Below, piece by piece: positions 27,740-36,830 of a DNA stretch of 64,000 bases. A model generated the notes under the pieces. It did not search any database. It worked only from the letters and a program-made list of their open reading frames with translations, and was not told the origin of the DNA. Origin of the DNA: Pseudomonadales bacterium (lineage in GTDB: Bacteria; Pseudomonadota; Gammaproteobacteria; Pseudomonadales; Pseudohongiellaceae); contig JACKOJ010000001.1 in the NCBI GenBank assembly GCA_024234325.1, forward strand, positions 620,001 to 684,000. The letters run 5' to 3'. A program made the position numbers and the translations under genes. Position 1 is the first letter of the stretch; each line of letters begins with the position of its first letter.

Positions 27740-28288
27740 CTATCGTTGTAATGTGAGCGTGCGCGGACGCTCCACCCAGCCTCCGTCGCCGGAGGGTACT
27801 ATCTCGATCAATTCAATTTCAGAGGACGTGACACGAACGACCCGACCATGATTTCGCCCAAGATAGTTGCCCCGGCTGACCCGGTGCACCGTGCCGTTCT
27901 CATCCTGGATCAAGGCGATGGTGTTCGTGTCGCGGGTCATCATGCCCACCATGCTCAGGTTGCTCAGAGCGAACTCTTCCAGCGGCTCCCGCGGACGATC
28001 GAAGTCCGGCTCCACAATGCTGACCGGTGCCTGCGCCTCGTTGGTTCCCGCCATAATTGGCACGTCGAACGGACTGCGCATCGAGGCTGCGCTGTAGGCA
28101 AAGGCCTCATAAGATACAAATTCCGGCACCGGCTCTACCGGGCCGCCAGGACGCAAGGCAACCTCGACAATATACTGCTGCAGATCTTCCATGCCATCGT
28201 TGCCGGAACAGGCCAGCAAGGTGCCCATCAGCAGACTAAGAGCAAGAGTACGCAACAGGCGGGGGGTATCAGGGCGTCGCGGCTGCAT
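27740..28288 (-). CDS. pilP: Type IV pilus alignment lipoprotein PilP
   Basis: PilP links the PilN/O inner-membrane complex to the PilQ secretin. The 182-residue protein has a lipoprotein signal with lipobox TLLACSG and the C-terminal beta domain, with AYSAASMRSPFDVP in the linker and NYLGRNHGRVVRVTSSEIELIEIVPSG at the end. GGAGG spacing favours the ATG at 28288 over an in-frame GTG at 28294. It overlaps the 3' end of pilO. Confidence 0.95.
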   Translation of the reverse strand: MQPRRPDTPRLLRTLALSLLMGTLLACSGNDGMEDLQQYIVEVALRPGGPVEPVPEFVSYEAFAYSAASMRSPFDVPIMAGTNEAQAPVSIVEPDFDRPREPLEEFALSNLSMVGMMTRDTNTIALIQDENGTVHRVSRGNYLGRNHGRVVRVTSSEIELIEIVPSGDGGWVERPRTLTLQR

Positions 28289-28913
28289 TTCCACCCTCCG
28301 TTCTGTAGCGATAGGTTTTTGCGGTAATAGTCATCTGCAGGGCGCTGCGGTTGTTCACCGGCTCAATGGCAAAATCATGCAGGGTCACAATTCTTGGCAA
28401 TGCGGCCACACCACTGACGAAGGTACCGAAATCGTGATAGTTTCCCAGCACCTCAATCTGAATCGGTTGTTCAATATAGAACTCCTGCGCCACTTCCGAG
28501 TCGAGCTCTATGCGTGAGAACGTAAGACTGCTGCCGAGACCCGTTTCAGTCACGTCATCCACCAGATCGGGCACTTCTGTCTGACTTGGCAACTGGCTCA
28601 ACAGTTCGGCAAACTCTTCTTCCATTTGCACCGTCTGCGCCTTGTACTCGTCCAGATTGGCCGCCAGAACCGACTTCTGCTCAAACTCGGTGCGCAGGGT
28701 GCTTTCTTCCGTTTGCCAGCGCGTCAATTCTGCCTGCAGCGTGCGAATATCAAACCAGAAGCCCGCCGCCAGACAGACGAAAAAGAGTGCGACCGCAATC
28801 ACCATCTTGACCACACCTGGCCAGACGCCAATCGACTCGATATCGCTGAGATTGTTCCAGTCGAAACTCTGCAGCTCCTTGATCAGCGCCGTGGCCTTCG
28901 CGGAGACGTTCAT
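28269..28913 (-). CDS. pilO: Type IV pilus inner membrane component PilO
   Basis: PilO pairs with PilN in the alignment complex. The 214-residue protein has a short cytoplasmic N-terminus, one membrane segment (about 34-52), a coiled-coil stretch (about 55-95) and a periplasmic ferredoxin-like domain containing the family strand IQIEVLGNYHDFGTFVSGVA. The gene overlaps pilN by one base and pilP by about 20. Confidence 0.95.
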   Translation of the reverse strand: MNVSAKATALIKELQSFDWNNLSDIESIGVWPGVVKMVIAVALFFVCLAAGFWFDIRTLQAELTRWQTEESTLRTEFEQKSVLAANLDEYKAQTVQMEEEFAELLSQLPSQTEVPDLVDDVTETGLGSSLTFSRIELDSEVAQEFYIEQPIQIEVLGNYHDFGTFVSGVAALPRIVTLHDFAIEPVNNRSALQMTITAKTYRYRTEGGNAAATP

Positions 28914-29488
28914 TATTCTGCCTCCTCTTCACGCGCCGGTTCTTCCAGCATCAGGGTCAGGGAGAAGGCATTGGCGGCACGCTGGTCCGAATTGGCATCG
29001 GCACTGGCCGCAGAAATCTGTTGCAGACTGGGATTGGCAAACCATTCCGAATCGTCCAGGCGGCGCATCAGCTCGGACACCTTGTTGTTGGATTCGGCAA
29101 TGCCCTCTATCTCCAGACGCTCACCATTGCGTTCCAGCGTATTGAAATACACCCCGGACGGGAGCGTTTTTACCAGCTCGTCAAATATCCGCACAATCAC
29201 AGGGCGCGAGCCCTGCAGGTCCTGAATAACCTCCATGCGCGAGTTGATCTGCTCTTTCTGCTCCTTCAGTTCATTGATCTCTGCAATACGTGCGTCCAGC
29301 ACCAGAATTTCCCGACGCAGAAAGTCATTGCGCGCCTGCTGATAGCGGATGTCCCCGCGGAAGCCCCTGTCAATCAGAAACACAATACCGGCGGCAATAA
29401 TCACAACCCCCATCAGCAGGACAAAAAACTCCCGCTTGCGCTCTTCACGCAACTGTTCACGCCATGGCAACAGATTGATGCGAGCCAT
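28913..29488 (-). CDS. pilN: Type IV pilus inner membrane component PilN
   Basis: PilN binds cytoplasmic PilM through its N-terminal INLLPWRE motif, which is conserved here (ARINLLPWREQLREERK). One membrane segment follows (about 24-42), then a coiled coil and a periplasmic domain (191 residues in all). Its start and stop each share one base with the adjacent pilM and pilO, so the operon is tightly coupled. Confidence 0.96.
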   Translation of the reverse strand: MARINLLPWREQLREERKREFFVLLMGVVIIAAGIVFLIDRGFRGDIRYQQARNDFLRREILVLDARIAEINELKEQKEQINSRMEVIQDLQGSRPVIVRIFDELVKTLPSGVYFNTLERNGERLEIEGIAESNNKVSELMRRLDDSEWFANPSLQQISAASADANSDQRAANAFSLTLMLEEPAREEEAE

Positions 29489-30555
29489 CAGTATTTACTC
29501 CTCATCGCGAGACCGCAGGCGATCATCAGCGCAGGGGCGTCATTGCTCAGCAGCGTTTTGTTCACCTTGCTGCCAACGGCGAGATTGCTGAACGGATTCG
29601 CCACCAGTACAGGTGTGGCAAGCTGCTCACGCACCAGATCACTCAAACCGTCGATTGCTGCCACACCTCCAGCAAGGACAATCTGATCCACGTCGTTGTA
29701 CTGGCTGGAAGAAAAGAAGAACTGCAGGGAGCGACTGATCTGCTGCACCACCGCGTCCTTGAAGGGCGACAGAATTTCCTGTTCGTAATCGGCGTCCAGC
29801 GTGTTGCGCCGAATGGCGGTTTCGGCCTCTGCCGCAGACAGACCGAAGCGCCGCTGCACGTCCTCGACCAATTGCCGGCCACCAAATAATTGCTCGCGTG
29901 TATAGATCGTCTTGCCATGCAGCAGCACATGCAGCGTAGTCACCGTCGCACCAACATCCAGAATCGCCACGGTCTGCGGGTCGAACGCCGCCAACTGCGC
30001 CTGCAGCAGGCCGAAGGCGCGCTCCATCGCATAGGCTTCAATATCGACAACCTTGGCACTCAGCCCTCCCGACTCCAGGGCACCGACCCGGGACTCCACG
30101 TTTTCCTTGCGGCAGGCTGCCAGCAACACGTCGACAAAATCCGAGCTGCCATCTCCGCTGTCCTGACGCTCAAAGTCGATAGCCACCTCACTGAGGGGAT
30201 AGGGAATATACTGATCCGCCTCCACGATGATCTGATTCTCCATCTCGGAATCAGTCATGCTGGCATTCATCTCGATAATCTTGGTGATGACTGCGGAACC
30301 GGCGACTGCAACGGCCGCTTCCTTGGTTCCTGGTTTCAGCAGGGAAACGGCCTGCCGAATGGACTCTCCCACCGCGTCAATGTCGCTGATGTTCTTCTCT
30401 ACCACGGCGTTGGGCGGAAGCTGACGGATGACATAATTCTCAATGCGGTACTTGCCGTTCTGCAGACTGAGTTCGAGCAGCTTTACGGCGGTGGAACTGA
30501 TGTCCACGCCCAGCAAAGTCTTCGATTTTCGGCTCAGAAATTCCAGCACAGTCAT
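29488..30555 (-). CDS. pilM: Type IV pilus actin-like ATPase PilM
   Basis: PilM is a cytoplasmic FtsA/actin-fold protein that anchors the alignment complex. The 355-residue protein has the phosphate-1 motif LLGVDISSTAVKLLEL, AILDVGATVTTLHVLLHGK (phosphate 2) and the adenosine motif VLAGGVAAIDGL. It is the first gene of pilMNOPQ and is transcribed away from mrcA, the arrangement conserved in Pseudomonas. Confidence 0.96.
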   Translation of the reverse strand: MTVLEFLSRKSKTLLGVDISSTAVKLLELSLQNGKYRIENYVIRQLPPNAVVEKNISDIDAVGESIRQAVSLLKPGTKEAAVAVAGSAVITKIIEMNASMTDSEMENQIIVEADQYIPYPLSEVAIDFERQDSGDGSSDFVDVLLAACRKENVESRVGALESGGLSAKVVDIEAYAMERAFGLLQAQLAAFDPQTVAILDVGATVTTLHVLLHGKTIYTREQLFGGRQLVEDVQRRFGLSAAEAETAIRRNTLDADYEQEILSPFKDAVVQQISRSLQFFFSSSQYNDVDQIVLAGGVAAIDGLSDLVREQLATPVLVANPFSNLAVGSKVNKTLLSNDAPALMIACGLAMRSKY

Positions 30556-31020
30556 TGTCCGCAGTCAGTCTGTCTTTGTTGTATCGGCAGGCCTTCCCGG
30601 CCCACCAGCCCCCATGAATTCGAGTATAGATTCAATCCCGGAGCGCACCCGCTTTTCGCCCATTTTTAAAGCATCGACACATCAAATCAAATTTATATAT
30701 AATTTTCAATAAATTATATTGCCTTTTCAACAAATAACTTTATGTTGATAACTCCATCAAGTTCCGCGCCGATGACTTGATACGGCTCACAAATCCTGCA
30801 TCCCGTCATTTTCCGGAAGCGCGCGACAGGAAGCGCCTGAAGGGTTTCAGGAAGATTTCCATAACCGATTAATAAAAAAGGAATTTTTAAAAGAGAACGT
30901 GAGGGCATAGTAAAAGGCTACGTCCGTCTGGAAAGGACGGGAACGGGACTATAAACCCGAGGATTTCACTCAAGATTATTCAAAAACTTAGGGGTATAAT
31001 GCCGTTTTTGCGGTGTTTCG
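30556..31020. other. Divergent intergenic region between pilM and mrcA
   Basis: The 465-base region is noticeably AT-richer than its surroundings, especially at 30665-30725. It must carry the promoters of pilMNOPQ and mrcA. Visible elements are a perfect TATAAT at 30995-31000 ahead of mrcA without a clear -35, two adjacent stem-loops (CGTCC/GGACG at 30921-30939; CGGG/CCCG at 30944-30959), and an inverted repeat ATCAAGT/ACTTGAT at about 30757-30782. No gene is recognised. Confidence 0.5.
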
Positions 31021-33489
31021 ATGCCGCAAAAAACGCAACAGAAGCGACTCGTGAACGGTCTTTTCCTGTCGAAACAGACCAAAAGACAAGGTTTCCGCCG
31101 ACAACGACATGGCAAGCAAAAGACTGTGAAACTGCAATTCAAGAAAGTGTTCAGATTCTTTTTCTGGCTCGGAGTGTTCTTCGCCAGTGGCACTGTCATG
31201 GTCTTCGCAGCCGGCTTTCTGTACTTGTCTCCCCAGTTGCCATCCGCCGAGTCCTATCGCTATGTGCAACTGGAAACCCCCCTGCGCATCCTGACTGCAG
31301 ACCATAAGCTCATCGACGAAATCGGCATTCGCCGCGACCCCATTCCGTTTGAAGAGATTCCACCCATGATGATCAACGCGGTCATCGCCAGTGAGGACCC
31401 CCGCTTCTATTCCCACTCCGGGGTTGATGTTCGCGGCCTGATGCGGGGGTTCTACGGCTTCATCCGCGGCATCAATCTGGGCGGGGGCAGCACCATCACC
31501 ATGCAACTGGTGAACAACATCTCCTTCGACAATGACAACGTCTACTCACGCAAGCTGAAGGAAATCCCCTTTGCCCTGCGGATCCAGCGCGAACTGAGCA
31601 AGGAAGAGATCATTACGCTGTACCTGAACCTGATTTATTTCGGCTCCGGCGCCGACGGCATCAACGCGGCCGCCTATGCCTACTACGGCAAACCCATCAG
31701 TGAGCTTGAACTGCATCACTTCGCCATGCTGACTTCTGTGCTCCCCTGCCCCTCGCCATGCAACCCCATCGCCAACCCGGCGCGGGCGGAAACACGGCGC
31801 AATGTGGTGCTGGAAAAGATGTACGACCAGAGGATGATCACGCGGGAGCAGTATGAAAAGGCGATTAATACGCCGGACGACGCCCGCCGCCACAGCCGTC
31901 GCATCGAGGTCAGCGCCCCCTATGTTGCGGAAATGGTGCGTCAGGATCTGTACCGCGAGTACGGAGAAGACATCTACCGCAAGGGTTTCGAGGTGACCAC
32001 CAGCATCCTCAGTGAAAATCAGCAGGTGGCTGACAAGGCTCTGACCAACGGGCTGGAGAACTACTACGACAAGCGTCACGGCTATCGCGGCACCGAAGGG
32101 CATGTCAGCGTGCCGGACGGCGAAGATGCCAACACCTACTGGCTGGAAGCACTGGACTCCCGTGCCACCATCGGCAATCAGGTTCCCGCCATCGTATCCG
32201 CCATTGGGGAGCGCGACATTCACGCCTTGCGCTCCGACGGCAGCACCGTCGCCATTGCCTGGGACGGCCTGAGCTGGGCCGCCCCGTTTGTCGATCGCGG
32301 CAATGCCTGGCCCCGCCCGCAACGCGCCAGCGACATCGTGAAAGTGGGCGACATCATCCGCATACGCCAGGAAGATGACGAACGCTGGTCCCTGGGCCAG
32401 ATCCCCGAACTGCAGGGAGCGCTGGTCTCCGTATCCCCGGACAATGGCGACATCCTTGCCCTCACGGGAGGCTACGACTTCGCCCTGAGCCAGGTCAATC
32501 GCGCCACCACGCCGCGCCCGCCGGGCTCCGGTTTCAAGCCCTTTGTCTACGGCACCGCCCTGGAAAACGGCTACACCCCGGCCACCACCATCAATGACGC
32601 TCCCTTCGCCCGTGGCGACTATCGCCCGCGCAACTTCGAGAACAACTTCATCGGCCCGGTGACACTGCGCAACGCACTGGCAAACTCGCGCAACATCCCC
32701 GCAATCCGGCTTTACGATCAACTGGGCTCGGAACTGGTGCTGCCCTTTGCCAAACGTTTCGGCTTCAAGACTGAAAACTTCCCGCGCAGCGATCTCACCG
32801 TTGCCCTGGGCAGCCAGGACGTGCAGCCTCTGGAGATGGCCATTGCGTTTGCGACCATCGCCAACGGTGGCCAGAAGGTGGAACCCACGCTGATCAAGGA
32901 AATCAAGACCGTGGACGGCAACATCCCGCTGCCCGTGCAGGCGGTGGCCTGCGGTGATCAATGCGATGCGCTTCCGCTCAATGAAATGCCAGCCCCCCGA
33001 ATTGTGGATCCGCGCGTGACCTATATCCTCGCCAGCATGATGCGCTCGGTGATTGAGGAAGGCAGTGGGCGGAGAGTCAACCGCGAGATCAACCGCAAGG
33101 ATCTGATGGGCAAAACCGGCACCACCAACGGCCCGGCAGAGCTCTGGTTCTCCGGCTTCAATCGCGACATCGCCACCAGCGTTTTCGTTGGTTTTGACCA
33201 GCCGCAACCCATGGGCGAGAGCGAACAGGGTGCCACTGTTCCCGTTCCTATCTGGATTGATTACATGAAAACGGTGCTGGAAGGCACGCCTGAACATGGT
33301 CTGGACCGGCCGGACGGCATCGTGGACCGCCTGATTGACAAGAACACCGGCAAGCTCGCCCGCCCGGGTCAGGGCAGCACCATGTTTGAACTGTTCATGC
33401 AGGAGAACGCGCCGACCGAAATGGAATCATCCCGCAGCCTGCCCAGCCAGGGCATCGAGGATGTCCCATCCATCGAAACCATTTTCTAG
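31021..33489 (+). CDS. mrcA: Penicillin-binding protein 1A (bifunctional transglycosylase/transpeptidase)
   Basis: PBP1A polymerises and cross-links peptidoglycan. The 822-residue protein has one membrane anchor (about 44-69), a GT51 domain with catalytic Glu125 (SEDPRFYSHSGVD) and GGGSTITMQL, an OB-like insert, and a transpeptidase domain with SGFK (Ser503), SRN (556-558) and KTGT (698-701). The ATG at 31021 lacks a good ribosome binding site and is only about 14 bases past the predicted transcription start. A downstream GTG could be the true start, but the membrane segment is retained either way. It is divergent from pilM. Confidence 0.95.
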   Translation: MPQKTQQKRLVNGLFLSKQTKRQGFRRQRHGKQKTVKLQFKKVFRFFFWLGVFFASGTVMVFAAGFLYLSPQLPSAESYRYVQLETPLRILTADHKLIDEIGIRRDPIPFEEIPPMMINAVIASEDPRFYSHSGVDVRGLMRGFYGFIRGINLGGGSTITMQLVNNISFDNDNVYSRKLKEIPFALRIQRELSKEEIITLYLNLIYFGSGADGINAAAYAYYGKPISELELHHFAMLTSVLPCPSPCNPIANPARAETRRNVVLEKMYDQRMITREQYEKAINTPDDARRHSRRIEVSAPYVAEMVRQDLYREYGEDIYRKGFEVTTSILSENQQVADKALTNGLENYYDKRHGYRGTEGHVSVPDGEDANTYWLEALDSRATIGNQVPAIVSAIGERDIHALRSDGSTVAIAWDGLSWAAPFVDRGNAWPRPQRASDIVKVGDIIRIRQEDDERWSLGQIPELQGALVSVSPDNGDILALTGGYDFALSQVNRATTPRPPGSGFKPFVYGTALENGYTPATTINDAPFARGDYRPRNFENNFIGPVTLRNALANSRNIPAIRLYDQLGSELVLPFAKRFGFKTENFPRSDLTVALGSQDVQPLEMAIAFATIANGGQKVEPTLIKEIKTVDGNIPLPVQAVACGDQCDALPLNEMPAPRIVDPRVTYILASMMRSVIEEGSGRRVNREINRKDLMGKTGTTNGPAELWFSGFNRDIATSVFVGFDQPQPMGESEQGATVPVPIWIDYMKTVLEGTPEHGLDRPDGIVDRLIDKNTGKLARPGQGSTMFELFMQENAPTEMESSRSLPSQGIEDVPSIETIF

Positions 33490-33542
33490 GGTCTGCAAAA
33501 CCGTTCCAGGCCCAGAGCAGCCTGGCCATTTTGCGCCCACGA

Positions 33543-33580
33543 CAAAAAGGCGTTAGAGCCATGCCCTAACGCCTTTTTTC
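33543..33580. terminator. Bidirectional terminator between mrcA and rpmE
   Basis: GGCGTTAG-(loop)-CTAACGCC is flanked by TTTTTT on the plus strand and by AAAAA on its 5' side, so it reads as an intrinsic terminator in both directions. It serves the convergent mrcA and rpmE genes. Confidence 0.88.
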
Positions 33581-33597
33581 TTTGATCGGGAAAAGTC

Positions 33598-33807
33598 TTA
33601 GATGCTTCGGTTGCCGAAACGCTTCTTGAAGCGATCCACACGGCCACCACTGTCAAGAATCTTCTGCTTGCCAGTATAGAAAGGGTGGCACTCGGAACAG
33701 ACGTCCAGAAGAATGTCTTTGCCCAGCGTAGAGCGTGTTTTCAGCACGGCGCCGCAACTGCAGGTCGCGGTCATTTCTACGTAATTTGGGTGAATTTCGG
33801 GTTTCAT
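33598..33807 (-). CDS. rpmE: 50S ribosomal protein L31 (zinc-binding type)
   Basis: The 69-residue protein matches E. coli L31 throughout (KPEIHPNYVEMTATCSCGAVLKT; GGRVDRFKKRFG). The zinc ligands CSC and CSEC are present, marking the C+ form that Zur-regulated C-minus paralogs replace under zinc limitation. It is convergent with mrcA and follows the chorismate mutase gene in the same direction. Confidence 0.97.
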   Translation of the reverse strand: MKPEIHPNYVEMTATCSCGAVLKTRSTLGKDILLDVCSECHPFYTGKQKILDSGGRVDRFKKRFGNRSI

Positions 33808-33967
33808 TTCTCTGCCTCATCAATAGGTTTTCACTGGGTTCGTGACGCCGGAATCGACCCTTGGAGTCCTGCACGGCCAGCGAAACGGGCTGGCATTCTA
33901 CCAAACAGCAGCGGAATCGCAAGTGCGGTCTACAGAATTTTGTCTGCGCGGGGAGGATACGGAAGGT

Positions 33968-34273
33968 TCAGGCGCCTGCCTGTCGGGCCTTGATGACCTG
34001 GTGATTGCGCACGACCTCTCGCATGACACGCTCCAGAATGTCCGCCACCAGATCCGGGTTTACGCCCTGCTTCTCGCATTGCGCACGAATCTCTGCCAGC
34101 TTGCGGCTTTCACGCTCGGGGTCCAGGGCCTCCAGGCCATGTTCTGCTTTCAACTCCCCCACGCGATGGGTCAGGGCAAACCGGTTGGCAAGCAGCAGCA
34201 CCAGACCATGATCTATCCGGTCGATCTGTTCTCGAACCCGTAACAGTTCCTCGGGTATCGCTTGCGTGGGCAT
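33968..34273 (-). CDS. Monofunctional chorismate mutase (AroQ type)
   Basis: The 101-residue all-helical protein matches the E. coli PheA mutase domain. It has Arg in LLRVREQID, Arg and Lys in LANRFALTHRVGELK (equivalents of R28 and K39), and the DPERE segment (D48, R51, E52). The position equivalent to Q88 aligns as His, with Gln next to it. It converts chorismate to prephenate for Phe/Tyr synthesis, or could serve a secondary pathway. There is no signal peptide, so it is cytoplasmic. The ATG at 34273 has GGAG nine bases upstream; one at 34279 is also in frame. It lies between rpmE and the divergent priA. Confidence 0.88.
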   Translation of the reverse strand: MPTQAIPEELLRVREQIDRIDHGLVLLLANRFALTHRVGELKAEHGLEALDPERESRKLAEIRAQCEKQGVNPDLVADILERVMREVVRNHQVIKARQAGA

Positions 34274-34457
34274 TGTCATCTTCTCCAAAAAGAGGGTGGG
34301 CGGGAGCTTGTCGTGGCGGCGAGTATAAACCAATTTGCCCGGGCGGAGACAGGCGCGCAACCTTCAGCAGCCCCTGTTGCGGGCACAGGGGCAAAGCCCT
34401 TACCATCCCCAGCCACAGACAGCCCGTTGCCCCCTTGCCCGACAAGCACTCCGCCCT

Positions 34458-36719
34458 ATGCCAGAACAGCACGCCAACAGACCGCACGAGGCATTCGCGG
34501 CCATTCTCCGACTGGCAGTGCCATCGCCTCTGCGCCGCACCTTCGACTATCTGCCACCACAAGGCTACAGCAGCACGCAGGTGGCGGAGCTGAAGCCAGG
34601 CATGCGTGTGCGTGTGCCATTTGGCTCCCGCACGCTGATTGGCGTGCTGCTATCCCTTGAAGCAGAGAGCACGGTGACGGTCGAAAAGCTGCGTCCGGCA
34701 CTGGAGGTTCTCGACGCTGAACCCCTGCTGCCCCCCTCGCTGCTGGAGCTCTACCTGTGGTCCGCGCAGTATTACCAGCATCCTCCCGGCGACGTGTTTC
34801 ACACCATGCTCCCCGCCCTGCTGCGGCAGGGAAACCGGGCCGAGCGCCCGGGACGCAAGGTGTGGCAGCTCAGCGAAACCGGTCAGCAATTGACGGATGA
34901 GGACCTGCGCCGCGCGCCACGACAGCGAGAGATCGTGGAGTTTCTGCGCGAACACGGCGCCCTGGACAAGTCCGCCGTGACCGAGCTGGACATCTCCGCC
35001 AGCGCTCTGATCGCGTTGCAGGCCAACGGCTTCATCGTGATGGAGGAGCGTCCACCGCCTGTCGCCGGGGTACAGGGCACGGCCCATGCCGTGCGTCAGG
35101 GTCTCACCCTGAATGCGGAACAGGAATCGGCGGTGTCGACAATCGTCGCGTGTCTGGACCATTTTCAATGCCATCTGCTGGACGGCATCACCGGCAGCGG
35201 CAAGACCGAAGTGTATCTGCAGGTCATCGCCGCCGTGCTTGCCCAGGGGCGACAGGCGCTGGTGCTGGTGCCGGAGATCAGCCTGACTCCGCAGACCATT
35301 GCCCGTTTCCGCCAGCGCTTCCAGTGCCGCATTGCCGTCCTGCATTCCAGGCTGACCGACAGCGAGCGCCTCAACGCGTGGCTGGAGGCACGCGATGGCG
35401 TGGCAGATATCGTCATCGGCACCCGTTCCGCGCTGTTCACTCCCCTGCAGCGGCCCGGCATTCTGATTCTGGACGAAGAGCACGACAGCTCCTTCAAGCA
35501 GCAGGACGGCTTCCGCTACTCCGCCCGCGACCTCGGCATCGTGCGTGCCCGCACCGAAGACATCAGCATTGTGCTGGGTTCGGCAACACCGAGCCTGGAA
35601 TCCCTGCACAACGCGCTGAGCGGGCGCTACACGCATTTGCACCTGCGCGGCCGCGCGGGGGAAGCAAACCCGCCCGCGCTGCGACTGCTCGACACGACCC
35701 ACGAAGTCCTCACGGAAGGCTTCTCAGGCATACTGCTACAGCAGATGCGCGAACATCTTGCCCGCGGCAATCAGGTGCTGGTCTTTATCAACCGCCGCGG
35801 CTTCGCCCCCACCCTGCAATGCGCGGATTGCGGCTGGGTCGCCGAATGCACGCACTGCGCAGCCCGCATGACCCTGCATCGCACCCAGGCACACCTGCGC
35901 TGCCATCACTGCGACGCGCGGCGCCCGGTGGATCGCTTCTGCCCCCTGTGCAAATCCCGCAATCTGCAGGCGCTCGGCCTCGGCACCCAGCGCATCGAAC
36001 AATTCCTGGAAGAGCAGTTCGCCGACACCCGGGTATTGCGTGTCGATCGGGACAGTACGCGCCGCAAGAATGATCTGGATGTGCTGCTCAACGAGGTACA
36101 CCAGGGCAAACCCTGCCTGCTGATCGGCACACAGATGCTGGCCAAGGGGCACCACTTTCCTGCTGTCACGCTGGTAGCCATTCTGGACGCCGACGCCGGT
36201 CTGTTCAGCGCAGACTTTCGGGGGCAGGAACACACAGCCCAATTGCTGATGCAGGTAGCAGGGCGCGCAGGGCGTGCCGGTGCACCGGGCGAGGTGGTGA
36301 TCCAGACCCGACACGCCAGCCATCAGACCCTGCAGACGCTCGTCACGGAGGGGTATGGGGCGTTCGCCCGCAGCCTGCTGGAGGAACGGCGCGCTGCCGG
36401 CATGCCGCCTTTCAGCCATCTGGCACTGCTGCGCGCGGAGGCTGTCAGCGCCAAAGCCCCAGAAGAGTTCCTGGCCCAGGTTCGGGAGCTCGCAGGAGAA
36501 CTTAACGCGCAGATGGGGAGCGGCGTGCAGATACTGGGCCCCTTGCCGTCACCAATGGAAAAGCGGCACAACCGTTTTCGAGCGCAGCTTTTGTTGCAAT
36601 CTCCCCAGCGCCCCGCTCTGCAGCAATTGCTGACGGCGCTCTGCCCGCTGCTGGAGGCCCACAAGAGCTCCCGCTCCGTCCGCTGGTCGGTGGACGTTGA
36701 CCCCCAGGACATGATCTGA
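34458..36719 (+). CDS. priA: Primosomal replication restart helicase PriA
   Basis: PriA recognises stalled forks and D-loops and reloads the replisome. The protein is 753 residues from the ATG at 34458. It has the N-terminal 3'-end-binding domain (LRLAVPSPLRRTFDYLPP), Walker A GITGSGKTE, the DEEH box (LILDEEHDSSFKQQDG), the zinc-binding cysteine cluster (CADCGWVAECTHC, CHHCDARRPVDRFCPLC) and helicase motifs V-VI (QVAGRAGRAG). It is divergent from chorismate mutase. The argS found downstream of priA in Pseudomonas is absent here; the SPOR gene follows directly. Confidence 0.96.
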   Translation: MPEQHANRPHEAFAAILRLAVPSPLRRTFDYLPPQGYSSTQVAELKPGMRVRVPFGSRTLIGVLLSLEAESTVTVEKLRPALEVLDAEPLLPPSLLELYLWSAQYYQHPPGDVFHTMLPALLRQGNRAERPGRKVWQLSETGQQLTDEDLRRAPRQREIVEFLREHGALDKSAVTELDISASALIALQANGFIVMEERPPPVAGVQGTAHAVRQGLTLNAEQESAVSTIVACLDHFQCHLLDGITGSGKTEVYLQVIAAVLAQGRQALVLVPEISLTPQTIARFRQRFQCRIAVLHSRLTDSERLNAWLEARDGVADIVIGTRSALFTPLQRPGILILDEEHDSSFKQQDGFRYSARDLGIVRARTEDISIVLGSATPSLESLHNALSGRYTHLHLRGRAGEANPPALRLLDTTHEVLTEGFSGILLQQMREHLARGNQVLVFINRRGFAPTLQCADCGWVAECTHCAARMTLHRTQAHLRCHHCDARRPVDRFCPLCKSRNLQALGLGTQRIEQFLEEQFADTRVLRVDRDSTRRKNDLDVLLNEVHQGKPCLLIGTQMLAKGHHFPAVTLVAILDADAGLFSADFRGQEHTAQLLMQVAGRAGRAGAPGEVVIQTRHASHQTLQTLVTEGYGAFARSLLEERRAAGMPPFSHLALLRAEAVSAKAPEEFLAQVRELAGELNAQMGSGVQILGPLPSPMEKRHNRFRAQLLLQSPQRPALQQLLTALCPLLEAHKSSRSVRWSVDVDPQDMI

Positions 36720-36830
36720 GAACCGGTTTCCATGCCAGCCGATAACAGTGGTTGAAGCCCCGCTTTTTCTGGATAATGTGCCCGCATCCGTCAACGCCCC
36801 AGATCAAAAACAGGATCGACAAGAACGCCC

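Noticed and set aside
30714..30908. 64-codon minus-strand ORF between mrcA and pilM
   Set aside because: The sequence looks mildly protein-like but has no ribosome binding site, no recognised family and no coding context; it lies in a promoter region.
31021..31125. An annotated promoter pair for mrcA
   Set aside because: TATAAT at 30995 is clear, but no hexamer at the right spacing resembles a -35 box, so it is mentioned only within the intergenic entry.
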